A stretch of DNA of 64,000 bases from Perca fluviatilis (taxonomy: Eukaryota > Chordata > Actinopteri > Perciformes > Percidae). This document shows, piece by piece, positions 35,686 to 47,769 of the stretch (position 1 is its first letter; every line of letters starts with the position of its first letter). The stretch is from the NCBI RefSeq assembly GCF_010015445.1, contig NC_053126.1, positions 14,634,669 to 14,698,668 on the forward strand. The letters are read 5' to 3'. Under the pieces are notes generated by a model. That model was not told the DNA's origin. It ran no database searches and saw only the letters and a program-made list of their open reading frames with translations. The translations under genes were made by a program, and so were the position numbers.

Positions 35686-36792
35686 ATTAGGCTGCATTAT
35701 AGCTATTTATAATATTTATAATATAGCTTTTATAATATTAAAATACTGTGAGCATTTACGTATTATTGGGCTGTATTCACTTTTTACAGTGGCAAAAACT
35801 CTTAATCGTTCTTATCTGAATCCTAAATGCTGCAGAAAGTTGCATATTACACTATGCAAGGGGGAAGGCCTTTATCTGTATGTGCATCCGGTCATTTCAC
35901 TGCATTTGCTCCCTTTGACCTCATCAGACAGTATACAGTAAGCTGACAGGAGCTCTTGAGCTTGTGGTGGAGAAACAGCAAAAGCCTGCTTCCAGCTTTC
36001 CAGTCTCTCAGTCTGTTTACAATTCCACAACTGCTAGTTGCCATGGAGTCATTTGTCAATGAGCTCCAGATGCCAGATATGAGAGCCAACCAGGGAGTAG
36101 CAGTGAGTCACCATGGCCCGCAAGTCCCGCCCTCTGAGGCTCTTCTCCGGGCATGCTCCTCCTGTTCCTCCTCCAGGCCTCTAGATTTACTGTTAGCACT
36201 CCACTTCCCTGTGCTCGAATCCACTGCCTGACTGTTATACTATAAATCTGCATAGGTTTTCTTTGAGCCTGAATCCTCTGAGCCTGAAGCCACTTCAGCA
36301 GCTTTGTGTGGACTGTTATATCACTAGATCTGCTTTGCTTCAGAAAGGAGGGGGGGCGGTCTTCAAGCCTAGGAGAGGAAAAACAGATGAAGCAGGAATA
36401 AATATGAGGCAATGCTTCAAAATTAGAAACCACTGACGGTATTGTGCATGGGCTCTTCTGGCAGTTCTCAAAATGACCTTGGCTATTTCAGCCTTTCACA
36501 GATCCCAGAAAGCAATACACAAAGAACACAACAATATTAGGATTCCAGTTTGATTCCACTAGTACTATAGTTTTTGTTAATTAACTATGTTTTTTACTGA
36601 GGCCGTAGTAGATGTGCTGTACTGCACTGCATTATATTGAAATGTGTATCTAAAATTCTTCCCCCCTCATGTTAATGTAAACGGAAACACCTCGTAGTAT
36701 AACACAGTCCAGTTCAACACCACTGCAAACTACAACTTCAATACTACACATAGTTAAACTAATACCTCTGTAACAGTGTCAATCAAAACTGA

Positions 36793-37451
36793 ACATTATT
36801 ATCTTTGTATGTAGAGTGTATGGCCGAGCTGTTGTATTTGGATAAGATGAAGACATACTTTATCAAACCATACATTTTTACACTCTGTTGTTAGTTACAC
36901 ACATTACACACAGGCCCTCAAAACACACACACATGCCCAGGACCTATACATGCACTAATAGAGAGATGTCAGAGTGAGGGGGCTGCCCATGACAAGCATC
37001 CCAAGCAGTTGGGGGTGCAGTGCCTTGCTCAAGGGCATCTTGGCAGTGCCCAGGAGGTGAACTGGCACCTCTCCAGCTACTGGTCCAAACTCCATACTTG
37101 GTCCGCACAGGGACTAGAACCGGCGACCCTCTGTTCCCAAGTCCCTACGGACCGAGCTACTGCCAATTTGGATTGCAATACAGGTGTACCTGATAAAGTG
37201 TATACAGTACTGTATATTTTACTTATCCAAAAGTAGTAATTTAGTGCTCAGTTGAGGATGTAATCATGTAGAAATGCTTTGTGTAATCACAGTGTAATAG
37301 TATAAAACTACAGTTTTACTGGAAACAGGTAGCAACAGGCCACTTTGAAATATTTAGATTTCCTTGGTAATTCGATCCACGTTACACAATTTGTCCATTT
37401 TGAGGATGGAATTGATGTAAAAATCCCACTTTGAGTCACACAAGAGCCACA
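36793..37451. repeat. Direct duplication, copy 2 (with same SINE)
   Basis: Second copy of 34991-35685, slightly shorter through small deletions in the flank before the SINE tail and next to its tRNA-like head. The SINE lies at about 36856-37168 on the minus strand. The interval between copies (35686-36792) is not duplicated. Confidence 0.9.
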
Positions 37452-39398
37452 CAGCTACACAATGAGCTAACAATAGTTGGCACATTCAGCACATTATAGA
37501 TTTACACTTCGTACAAACCATTCATTTCAGGTCAAAAATAAACTGGAAAAAGAGTGGTGTGTGACCAGATAAGGCTGTTTGTTTTGCTTTCATTTAATAA
37601 AAGCCATTAAGTTATTGAAGTACTGCAAGTTCAGGTGAAACGCTGATAGTTTTCCTTTCTTTTCTGCATTTCCTGAAACTAAAATTACAATTGGAGTGCT
37701 TGTAACTGTCAAGCGGGCGCTAAATGTAAACAATATCAGCTGAAGAGAAATCCCTAGCAGTCCTTCTGCACTGTCGGGAAACACCCTCTGAGTCACTGCT
37801 GTAAAAAGCAGCCTGGTACAGTACAATAGCAGTAATCTGAAACAGAGCGAAATGACGTCTTTCTGGTGGATGGTTACTGCACGAGATACTTCGATACGCT
37901 GTGCAAACATAACCTTCATAAGTTACAACATGGGAAAACACAGGGAACCCATACATACACGGCAGGGAATTTTTACAAGCTTCACAAGAAATACAATCAG
38001 ATATCAAATAACACTGAACAGACTGTAAGATAGAGAAAAAAAAATTGTTGAGGTCTTTAGGCTTGTTGCTGTGCAGCACTGTGGTGATACCCTGACTTAC
38101 TTCCTGCTCATCTTATCTGAATGGAAAACACTTCAAACAATCAGCATATTGGTTGGTCAGAGACTTTTTTTCTCGGTTGTACCAAATGTTGGAAAAGCTG
38201 TGGGCTTATAAAACCATAACTTTCTTCTGAGTCATGAGCATCTTTATTTTAATAAACCTGACAACAGTGTTTGTTGAAAAAAGAAGTTGTTGCGCAATGT
38301 TAATACATTTTTGTCTTGTGTTGGTCTATAATATGACATCACTGTGTGTGTGTTGTATTGGAACAGGGTGCGTCTGTCATGACGCTTGATCCTGGTTGTA
38401 GTGTGACGTAAATGACGCTAATAGTGTCCCCATTCATTGTGCAGCACAGGTTGTCATTACCATGGAAACCAACTATTGTGGTATATGCTCTATGTGTAAA
38501 GATGTATCCATCGATGCAGTAAAAGTTCAAGGGTACATGCTGCCCACTTTGACAACAACTGGAATTTGACTTTAATAACAGTACTTGTTTAAAGAGAGAA
38601 GTGAAAACTCAGCAGTTTTGCACATCAAATAGAGGAACAAAAATAATATCGGAACTTCTTTTTGTGAAACATAGTTTTGCAAGAATCATTTTTTCTCAGA
38701 AATATTCTAGTACTTCCATCAATATTCCACGGATTTCCTCTGACCTTTCTTGGGTATCAGTAAAGTTAGAAAGAAAACGACTGCCTCTACAGCACCACCC
38801 ACACCACCCTAATGGGAAATCTAACACTGCTTCAGCTGTCTGTCCTGCTGTGTTGCGTACCATATTAAGCAGAAAGTAAAAACTGGCTGATTAGCAGTTT
38901 CTCAGAATTTTTCTTCAAGTTTGACTTTTCGTAGATGCAATATGGCATGTAATAGATAGCAGATACGTGTATCTACACTGTGTTCTCACTGAGTGTGTAT
39001 AGATGTGATGTGCTGATCTGTGTGTTGTGACATGCATTTGTAAAGCCATTAAAGTTACCGTGACATGTAGACACACATTTGCTTCCACGAAACAGTCATT
39101 CAAAAACATTACTAAAATCACAGTACACTACAACAGTGCTATGCAAAGACTCTTGTCTTTTGTTTCTTCTTTTTTTCTTCTACCTTTCTGATTTTTATTT
39201 GCAAGCTGTAGCTGCCCTGGCCTTATCAGCCAATAGAAACAAACATTTTCCAAAGAACAAGGGGTGAGCTGCAAATCCTTGTAAATCAAGGCTTTAAAAC
39301 CATGGGCATATGCCTGCAGGCTTTAATGCTGACCGCTAAAAAGATTGGATTTGGATTAAAACACCCCCGAGGAACTAACGAGCGTTTCCTGGGTAAAA
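37452..39398. other. Intergenic region, nothing coding seen
   Basis: AT-rich sequence without known repeats. One cluster of motif-like sites near 38404-38469 is described in the findings. Confidence 0.5.
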
Positions 39399-41494
39399 GT
39401 CAGTGCGTTTACATGCACAGAAGTAACCGGGGTATAGTCTTACCCCAGTTAGGTGAATAACCGGGTTATGCCAGTTCTTCCCGTATAGGCTACATGAGCT
39501 GGGAAGAATAGGAAGAATGACAGGAGTAACTCTACCTCCAACCCACAACTGACTTTTTCTTCCGGTTGACCATGTCAAAATTACACAGACTGATCACTAA
39601 ATTAGTAAAATTTAACAACTTAATGTTTCATTTACTGTTATGGTTTTGGTGTTTTGTCTCATTTTGGTAGTCTGTTTTTCTGTTTTGTATTTTGCTCCGT
39701 TTCCTGTTTTATTTTGACAGTCTGGTTTTCTGTCTTGTCAGGTCTTGTTTTACTTCCTGTCTTTTAGTTTTCCTGCTTTTGTGATTGCCTGATGTTTCCC
39801 AGCCCTTGTGTCACCTGCCTCTTGTTCCCTTGTTACCCTCTGTATTTAGTCTTTGTGTTTCCCCTTGTCTTGTGTCTAGATCATTGTGTATTGTATTCCT
39901 GTTTGTTTTGCATGAGTTTCCTCCCTATTATGATTAGTGTTCCTGGTTGCTTTGTTTTTCTATTTTGTCTTGGGCTTCATGTTGGATTACTTTTTGCCTG
40001 CATTTTCAGGACTCCTTTTGTTATTTTTCCATTATATTAAATCTTCAAACGAACCACTGTTTCCGTCTCTGCATTTAGGGTCCGCCATTCTCCTGCAGCC
40101 TTAACAATTACACACTCTTGTCACAGCGTAGGACAGCACAGTGTTCCCGCCAGATGACTGACAACTTGTTCGGCTCATTATAATGTTATTTTTAACCAGT
40201 GTCGGGTGGAATTAGCGGCGAGTAAAACCATAGACTGTTAATATTAATACGGTCCATGAGTGAAACAGAGACCTCAGGCCAGGCTCTTTGCTGCCAATGC
40301 TGTTTTGTTGTATGGTGTCATAGCAACGACTACGACTCCCAGCCGTTCTCTTAATACATCCATACGTACTACCGGCACATACGGGTAGCCTACTTCGCTA
40401 AAAGTCAAAGCCGCGTCCCCTTTTGGGGATAGAAAACAGACGATCCCATAGAAGTCAATACAATTTGACGTGTGTTTGGATCATAATTTTGACAAATGTG
40501 TGTGAATTATTTTCTTGTTAAACAGATGGTTTGTTTTATAAACGTTGAATGTTTATTATGTAACTTTGCCTGAACCTGAGCGTTCACGATACCTTAATAA
40601 ACTAAGGTTGATCACCGTCATGTCCCCTCAGTCTTCCCCTGTATCAGATCAATGGCCCAACACGGTGGCCGCATACTGCTTATGTAGAAATACATATCTG
40701 ATTAAATCACTATTGTTAGGCTGTGTGTCGTCTGTAATTAATCAACCTGTTATTACTAAACAACTGTTCGATCTATAAGCTGAGATTTAGTTGGAGACGA
40801 AAGTCTGATGCTGCTAAATTGTTAGCAGCCTCCCACTAAAGCTAATGTTAGCTATCCATCAGTAGTAACTGTCACCAGCATCATTTACTACACTGACTGA
40901 GAATATTCACGTTTCTTATGAGCCTTAAACAGCTGCCATACACTTTTCGCCTTTTTGGTTCACGGGGGAATTGTGAAATCTTTTGCCGCTTCCCTGTCTT
41001 TTATTGCAGCCAAATGCGAAACAGGTGGGCATTTTTTCAGTGATTTATGTCATTTTTTTAATAATTTATTAAATTTTTCCACTATTCCCTGCACTGTGTC
41101 AATGGGAATCAGATGAATGTTGGTATCCAACATGGAGTCCATGAAACATGTGACCACCTCGGAACCAACCGCATAACAGGATAGCTCAGAACATTCGATT
41201 CCCTAGTTGGCCACACTCTCTATATAAAGAGCACTAGTTGATATTAGTGCCCTTTAGTTGATATATAGGGCGCTAGTTGAAGCATGAACAGACGCTTTAA
41301 CCGATCGTAGCCCAGTTAAGGTGTAACTATACATGAAGGAATGGTTGCTAAAGGAGTTCTCTACCTCTGTTAACCGGATTATGAGAACTCCAATTTTAAC
41401 CAGGGTAATGGCGTTTGAGAAATCAGGGTAATTGCCTTAACCTGAATATATATTTGTTTTTTAAACTGCATGTAAACACACCGATTATTTTGTT
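39399..41494. mobile_element. DNA-transposon-like repeat with inverted ends, interrupted
   Basis: The left end has GTGCGTTTACATGCACAGAAGTAACC. The right end has CTGCATGTAAACACACCGATTATTTTG, its approximate reverse complement, and both carry the (G)TTTACATGCA motif typical of a teleost repeat family. The interior contains the solo LTR at 39636 and unassigned sequence. No transposase ORF is seen. Exact termini are uncertain. Confidence 0.5.
39636..40106 (+). mobile_element. Solo LTR (471 bp)
   Basis: Starts TGTTATGG and ends CCTTAACA, giving perfect 5-bp inverted ends TGTTA/TAACA. The flanking pentamers TTTAC and ATTAC are a target duplication with one mismatch. A poly(A)-like ATTAAA lies at 40036-40041 and the T-rich body resembles fish LTR sequences. 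There is no second copy or internal region nearby, so it is best read as a solo LTR left after LTR-LTR recombination. Confidence 0.65.
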
Positions 41495-42133
41495 TTCGCC
41501 GCATATAGTGAACTCCGCTCCCTGGCTTGAACACATTGTGTTTTATGTTGACACCACGTTGTGCTATTTCATTTTGAGATTATTTTAAGTTCATCAATAA
41601 GTGTTTTGGCATAGTACGTGGCACTATATCCATGGTATTGAAAGGGGGCTTTAATTATTGCATGTTTTTTTTGGTTGTGCATGATCAAAAACATCCACCC
41701 TCTGCTTTCTTCACAAATTGCAGCCTGGTAATATGGACACAGTGTCGGGCTCATTCACTGTGTTTTATGCATGTGAGAAACCTTTATCCCCAGATATGCT
41801 GATATTTCAGTGTTGTGCAAAAAGTAAACCTTCTGCCTCAGATTGAGGGACTGAGAGAAACCCTTTTCTCACAGAGTTCTGTTTGTGTGTTTTTTCTTCT
41901 GTTCCACGAATCAGCTTGACTCTCAGCAGACAATGTTTCTGATTCTCCAATGCGGAAATTGATGTGAGGATGCATGATGTGACTAAACACACTTGGCCAT
42001 TTGAAATAATAAAAAAAAAAATGATCCAAAGCAACATTCTTGGATCATGTGTGGATCATAAGCCAGAAGCAGGAATCAGCTTTACTGGAAATGTCTAATC
42101 ATTTGACACACAGTTGAGCCATTCAATACATGA
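41495..42133. other. Intergenic region, nothing recognised
   Basis: Unique-looking AT-rich sequence with no exon or repeat that I can support. Confidence 0.5.
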
Positions 42134-42215
42134 AGTCACGTGTGTCTGTGTCTGTGTCTGTGTCTGTGTGTGCATGTGTGATAGAAAGAGAGAGATAAAG
42201 AAAGGAATTGTCTGT

Positions 42216-42259
<44 letters not shown>

Positions 42260-42260
42260 T
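42134..42260. repeat. (TG)n / (TGTGTC)n microsatellite
   Basis: A TGTGTC hexamer run (from 42139), a short GA-rich spacer, then an interrupted TG run up to about 42258. Confidence 0.9.
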
Positions 42261-42647
42261 GTGACTTCTACTCACATCTTGACATTAGGCAAGAACTTTA
42301 CGATGAGAGAACAAAACCAGAAACCATAGCTCTGTCAGGTAGAGTGAACAGGTCTTTCCTGTAATAGAGGTCATTCAGTGTCCAGAAATGATCCTGAATG
42401 CCCTTGAGGAGTGCCGGGATGGTGCGTCAGCAAAGAATGCAGCCAATAAATGGATCTCCAGCAAAAAACAAAACACATAAGATAAGAGTTATAGCAGTCT
42501 AGCACCATCACTGTTGTAAAAGTTTACAGATGATCCATTTTGTGTAAGAACATACAAATTCAATGAATTTTATACATTCTTATACATTATATACAGCAGC
42601 ATATGAGTTGCACATATTTATACTACATGATTTTAATATGACAGACA

Positions 42648-42860
42648 GCAGTGGTGGAAGAATAACTCAGATCTTTTACTGGTAAAAATAGCAATGTCAC
42701 TGTGTAGAAATACTCATACATTCAAAATGCCATTTACTTACTGGAAGAAGTATGGGCATCAACATACTTAAAGTACCAAGTAAAAGCACTCACTATACAG
42801 AGAAATTATATAAATTTATTACAGACAAGTACATATAAATTATAGTTAGGTACAGTACTT
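42648..42860 (-). mobile_element. Teleost interspersed repeat fragment
   Basis: Begins CAGCAGTGGTGGAAGAATAACTCAGATC and continues ACTGGTAAAAATAGCAATG, TTCAAAATGCCA and AAAGTACCAAGTAAAAG. This is the end of the repeat family also present at 20290 and 59290, in reverse orientation relative to 20290. It is non-coding. Confidence 0.6.
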
Positions 42861-44952
42861 GAGGAGTAAATGTTCTTTGTTACTTTCCATTAGTGATGAA
42901 AGTCATATCTGCATTTACAGTAAATAAATCAGTACAGTTTTACCTTCACAGTTTTACCTTCACATTAATTTAGAACTGCAAAGAAACACCTATAGCTGTT
43001 GAGAATTTTCAGTGGTATAACGTAAGAAAAGCATGCTTGTTATAAATCATTCCCAGCTCTTGCCTGTATTAAGATATTGAGCAGTGTTGTGCAGTGTTGT
43101 GCTGTAGTCCATTCAAAACAATAGCATTACATTGTTAAAAAACATATGGCTTAACATTAGTGTACCCTGATTTTAGTTTGAGTGTGAGAAGTGCTCTGTA
43201 ACTGGAATCCTGCAGTGCATGGAATTTGGGATTTGATGTGCGCTCTGTCTAGGGTTTTTTATATTTGAGGTTTTATCACTTCCCTTGACATATCTTTGTT
43301 ATGGCAGGTCCTCACTGGTACTTTTTGAAAATTCTATGCAACTCAGGATTTTTACCCAATGAGCATTGGGAATACACAAACTTAGACTTGTGGGGCTTTC
43401 AGCTGAGAATATCTGGGAATCATTATAAAAATTAGTAATTTTTCAAGCTTTGTAACACAATTACAAGTAATCCACACAATAAGTCACAACAGAGGCATCT
43501 GCAGAGAAATCCCCCTGGTTTCTTATCCAAAGAGACAAGACGAAATGTACTGGTGTTGTATTACTTATCCTTTTTGAAAAATCCAACACAAGACTAAGAA
43601 AAAAATGTAGGCAGACCCCTGTGCTCTCTTTTTATGTCAAGACATGAAAGATGTCCCAGGAACAACAACCAGCTGCCATTGAGATGTCTGCTAAAGACAC
43701 TCAGATCTCTCACGTCACAGGAAAACCACTTCCATGGAAATGCAGCACAGCGAGCAGGGAACAATCTGATACTGTACACTGTTCGCTGTGTCCCAGCAGG
43801 CCTCACACAGCCCACACACAAACTCAAAAGCACGTCTCGCCGCATGCTGACTCTCTCAACACAACAAACCTTAACCTCAAATGCCACTGCCATGACAGTA
43901 AAAGCCACCATTATTGGCCCTGCTCTTTTCTTGATTGAAAGTGTGTCCAGTAATATATAAATGTTAACCAGTAATTGTACCAATAAGGCAATAAGTTCAC
44001 AAATTATTCAATTTACTCTTTAAACACTTGCTGTGAAAAGTAGAGTTTTATCTGCATTTGTGAATCTCAGAAACAAATGGCTTTATTGTTTATTAAAAGT
44101 GCAGCTGGAGTAGAGATCTATAGCATAATGGTTTAGTAACACTAAACGGTTTTTTTTATGCTGATATGCATTTAAAAAACAGAACAGTGTACAGTACACA
44201 TACTGCATGTTTGTGGCTTTAATTTAGTATTAAGCATGCAGACAGGGTGAAGAGGTTCAGTTTCCAATTAAGCTTTACTTGATTCAAGGTACTCTGAACA
44301 TTGGTGCATGATGCACTGGGTTAAGTAAAGTTCTATTCATGTACACTACTGTAGCAAAGGTTTAATAACAATGATGCTATCCATTACAAAAACCCGGTCC
44401 GTGGTACTTTTTGTGGCACCACAAAATTTGATGAGAGGAAAGGAAGATTTGTGAGATGCAAAACAACCACAGTATTATTTTAACAACTATACTAGTAGGG
44501 ATATGACTAAAAATAATTATAGCAGTTGAAATAATATAATAATATTATAAAGTTGCAATGATAGCAGCAATAATGATAGAATTTTTATTAATTATAATAA
44601 TAGTAGCAGTGGGTGATAAGAGGGACCATGGCAGCAGGGGCAACCACGATCCAGGTGCTACCACAAGCTAAGGAAACCTGAAAGGCGAGAAAGCACAATG
44701 ACTAACATGCATTAATGGGACTGATGGGAATTCATACAGATCAGAAGAGACAGGAGGAGAGAGAAGCAGTGTATCATGGGAAGTTCCCCAGCAGATTAGA
44801 CCTATGGCAGCATAACTTGGGGCTGGTCGAAGGACAACTAGAGCAAGCAATGTGGAAGCAAAATGGCAGCTTTTACTTTTTACTTTGTTCATCTAAAAAC
44901 ATGAAAACGAGGCATGATTACCAAACCTGAACGATTGAAAGGTGAATGAATG
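42861..44952. other. Intergenic region, nothing recognised
   Basis: AT-rich DNA with short ATA-rich stretches (44520-44610). Overlapping ORFs at 43594-43983 on both strands lack motifs. Confidence 0.5.
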
Positions 44953-45561
44953 TGTGACAGGTTAAAGGAAATACTCATAGCCTGTTATACACTAAAAGGT
45001 ATTAGTAAGTTCATAGTATGTGAGGATCTTAAAATATCTAAGGTTAAGAAGATCATGCATTCAGTACTAGTTCATAGGGATTGATAAAATTCATATAATT
45101 CTGTTAAAAAGTTTAAATCTGTCACGCGTACATAGGGTAAAAAATTGTAAGAGGAATGTGTAAACGTTATATTAATTACTTTATTTTGTGGTGCCTACTT
45201 TAAGGGTAAAAGTGTTAATCTGTGATCTACTAAGTGCTTAATTTATGAGCCTGAGATCGATTGCTTCTGTCTCCCCCCAAGTTCCCATTTTTCAGGGGCG
45301 TAACACTTTTGGAAGCACCGCTGGGATAGCTGTTCAGATGTCCGGTTTCCACATCCCGGTCGCTGAATTACGAGCCAGCTAAATCCCCACATTACAACCT
45401 AGGCAGGCTGCAGTGAGGCAAGTGTTGCTGTTCGAGGGGAGCTGGAAGTTGGTGGCTAAGTACGTGTCAATTGAAGCCATTAAGAGACCATCAGAGACAG
45501 TAAAGACCATCTAATTCAGAGTCAACTCCTGCACAGTAAAAGTTCCTCCTGTCCTGTCAAC

Positions 45562-45690
45562 ATGACAACCGCCTTGGAAGAACTACAGGAAGAGGTAGTA
45601 GGAGAATTGCACACCCTGACTAAAGACAAGTTACTAGAGATATGTGATTTCCTTGACATATCAGGCGAACAGAGAACAGATGTTCAAGAC
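45562..45690 (+). pseudogene. Gypsy Gag-like N-terminal remnant
   Basis: An ATG about 256 bp after the proposed LTR end opens a short acidic helical segment (MTTALEELQEE...DKLLEICDFLDI), of the kind seen at the start of fish Gypsy Gag proteins. Similarity ends near 45690 and no nucleocapsid CCHC knuckle follows. The rest of gag, protease and most of the reverse transcriptase are missing. Confidence 0.5.
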
Positions 45691-45851
45691 AAATCCTGCA
45701 GTCAATGCAGCCATCTGCACCCGCCCCAACACCCTGCACATCTTCAGGGGAGCATGCAGCTCTCACCCAGTGCACAGCCCAGCTCATATAAAGATAGGCC
45801 AGAAAGATAAACTGACTTTTTCCAGCCTTGCCCATCAGATTGAGAATGGAC

Positions 45852-46395
45852 TTAAAGGAACACGCCGACTTATTGGGACTTTAGCTTATTCACAGTATCC
45901 CCCAGAGTTAGATAAGTCGATACATACCCTTCTCTATCTATTGTAACTCTGTCTGATGCCTCCAGCGCTAGCTAAGCATAGCACAGATCCTGGAGGTAAC
46001 CGGTACCAACTAGCCTACTGCTCCGAATAAGTGACAAAATAACGCCAACATGTTCCTATTTACATGTTGTGATTTGTATAGTCACAGGGTGTACAAATAA
46101 CAAGGTCATATGAGACACAGCCGTCTTCTAATCGTATACAAACTGGGAACTATATTCTCAGAAAGGCGAAGCACTGCTACTTGGGCGGAGTGATTTGCTC
46201 GCAGCACCTGAAGCCCTGTGGTGAGGAGCAGAGAGTTCGCCTGGAGTTGGAGTAATAGAGTCAACAATTACTAGATAGTAAAAGCATAGTGACCTTGTTA
46301 TTTGTACACCCTGTGGCTATACAAATCACAACATGTAAACAGGAACATGTTGGCGTTATTTTGTCACTTATTTGGAGCAGTAGGCTAGTTTTCGT
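45852..46395. mobile_element. Palindromic (foldback) element inside Gypsy remnant
   Basis: Starts TTAAAGGAACACGCCGACTT. The left arm stretch (about 46000-46107) is reverse-complementary to 46288-46393, with AACATGTTCCTATTTACATG against CATGTAAACAGGAACATGTT. The right arm is cut short at about 46395, so the outer sequence of the left arm has no partner. This is a recurrent non-autonomous teleost element. Its superfamily is not assigned. Confidence 0.7.
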
Positions 46396-46756
46396 TTGGA
46401 CGCCGAAGCCGCATGCTTGTGTATCGATGATGTCATCGCCACACCCCTCGACCTCTAGCCTTCGACCTCTTACCCCGCGACGACGTCTCATAACAACAAC
46501 AACGGTGGACTACATGCTTGTGTTCCTGCCGGAAAAGATATTTAAAAGATGTTTACTAGGGCTCTGCCTCTTCTTCTCTGGTTTTGGTGAATTTCTGTAG
46601 CAGAAACACCGCTACCTATAGGCCTGGAATATGAAGTAGCGTGTTAAGTCATTTACAAATGGATCCATTTGGATGCAAACATTCTTGGAACGATGCCAGG
46701 GAAGACGGGGGAAAAAAGATTGTTTTGGTACATGTGGACGTGGCCTAAGTGTGATC
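46396..46756. mobile_element. Unassigned repeat-like segment between Gypsy parts
   Basis: Foreign to the Gypsy reading frame. It runs from CGTTTGGACGCCGAAG to CATGTGGACGTGGCCTAAG, where the paired GTTTGGACG and TGTGGACGTGG ends suggest a repeat. No ORF with a motif is present, and it may be a piece of the adjoining element. Confidence 0.35.
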
Positions 46757-46985
46757 TCTTTAAACCCCAGGTGTGATATTTGGGCAGAATAGTTGCAGAG
46801 TTGACCCAGCTGATTTTGAAGCAGTAAGAGCATTGAAAGAAATCAGACCAGAGACTGTGGGCCAGCTCAGTAAAATGCTTGGTTTACTCCCTTACTACAG
46901 ACAGTACATCAAAGACTTTTATAGGAAGGCCAGCTGTCTGTATGACCTCCTGAAAACAGATTCAGAGAAAGTACCTGACCACCGG
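46757..46985 (+). pseudogene. Gypsy reverse transcriptase remnant (thumb/connection)
   Basis: Encodes a segment with the Gypsy signature of the polymerase end: VDPADFEAVRALKEI, then LSKMLGLLPYYRQYIKDF, corresponding to the L-GL--YYR-FI-F pattern before RNase H. The catalytic YxDD part is absent. It ends abruptly at the SINE at 46986. Confidence 0.8.
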
Positions 46986-47215
46986 GCGGCTGTGGCTCAG
47001 TGGTAAAGCGGGCGCCTGCCAATCGGAAGGTTGGTGGTTCGATCCCATGTCAAAGTGTCCTTCGGCAAGACACTGAACCCGGAGTTACTGTAAATATGTG
47101 TGAATGTTTATCTGATGAGCAGGTATGGCATCCTCGGCCACAGCGTGTGAATGGTTCAACTACGAGTAGTTGTTAAGACTAGAAAAGTCCATTTACATTT
47201 ACATTCACCCATGGA
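46986..47215 (+). mobile_element. tRNA-derived SINE inside Gypsy pol
   Basis: A box GTGGCTCAGTGGTAAAG and B box GGTTCGATCCC, then AAGTGTCCTTCGGCAAGACA, a body and a TTTACATTTACATTCA tail. I recognise the GGGCGGCTGTGGCTCAGTGG head from common fish SINEs. It splits RT from RNase H and is not a tRNA gene, because no acceptor-stem complement follows the B box. Confidence 0.8.
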
Positions 47216-47249
47216 AAACAAGCCAATCTTGAACTTGAACGGCTTCACC

Positions 47250-47536
47250 CACCAGTGATTTCACTCAGCCATTTGTTGTACACACTGATGCAGTTCTGTA
47301 TCAAAAGCAAGATTGTTAGGTTAGCTTAGGCTCATTGCTTATGGCTCTCGAACCTTAACAGCAGCTGAGAAGAACTGTCACTACCACTCTGGCAAGCTAG
47401 ACTTTCTACCTCTAAAATGGGCAATCACTGATAAGTTCTATGAGTTATTTGTGCTATGCTCCAACCTTCACCGTGTACAGCGATAACAACCCGCTCAGCT
47501 ACATTCTGTCTACTGCAAAACTGAACACAACCACTT
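47250..47536 (+). pseudogene. Gypsy RNase H remnant, 5' part
   Basis: Encodes HTDA near 47287, then in shifted frames SRTLTAAEKN and YHSGKL, and LHRVYSDNNPLSYIL near the end, typical of Gypsy RNase H. At least one stop (near 47318) and a small internal deletion are present. The frame is interrupted exactly at the hAT insertion (47537) and resumes at 51614. Confidence 0.8.
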
Positions 47537-47769
47537 TAGTGCTGCCACGATTATTCAACTTGGACGTAATCCACCATTAAAATAAATCAACGGCAATTTT
47601 TGTAGTTGACGTGTCGTTTTACTATTGACCCCCATTTATTTTTTGTTTCCCGTCTCAAACGGCTCACTGTAATTCACCTCCACACCAGTCTGTGCGCGCC
47701 CTGCTGTTTAATCTGCTGCTATTCTCTTTCTTCCCCCTCCCCCAGGCTTCACTGCTTTGATTTGAAAAA

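Noticed and set aside
34991..37451. The duplicated blocks as two LTRs of one retrotransposon
   Set aside because: The repeats do not begin TG and end CA, no primer-binding site or polyprotein lies between them, and a SINE plus unique flank is what is duplicated.
43594..43983. Minus-strand 129-codon ORF with overlapping plus-strand ORFs
   Set aside because: No signal peptide, domain or conserved motif. Three frames are open at once, which suggests stop-poor composition and not coding.
46986..47060. Possible tRNA gene (also 58391, 3889, 62660, 35340 minus)
   Set aside because: A and B boxes are present, but no acceptor stem or correct 3' end closes the cloverleaf. Non-tRNA bodies and tails follow, as in SINEs.
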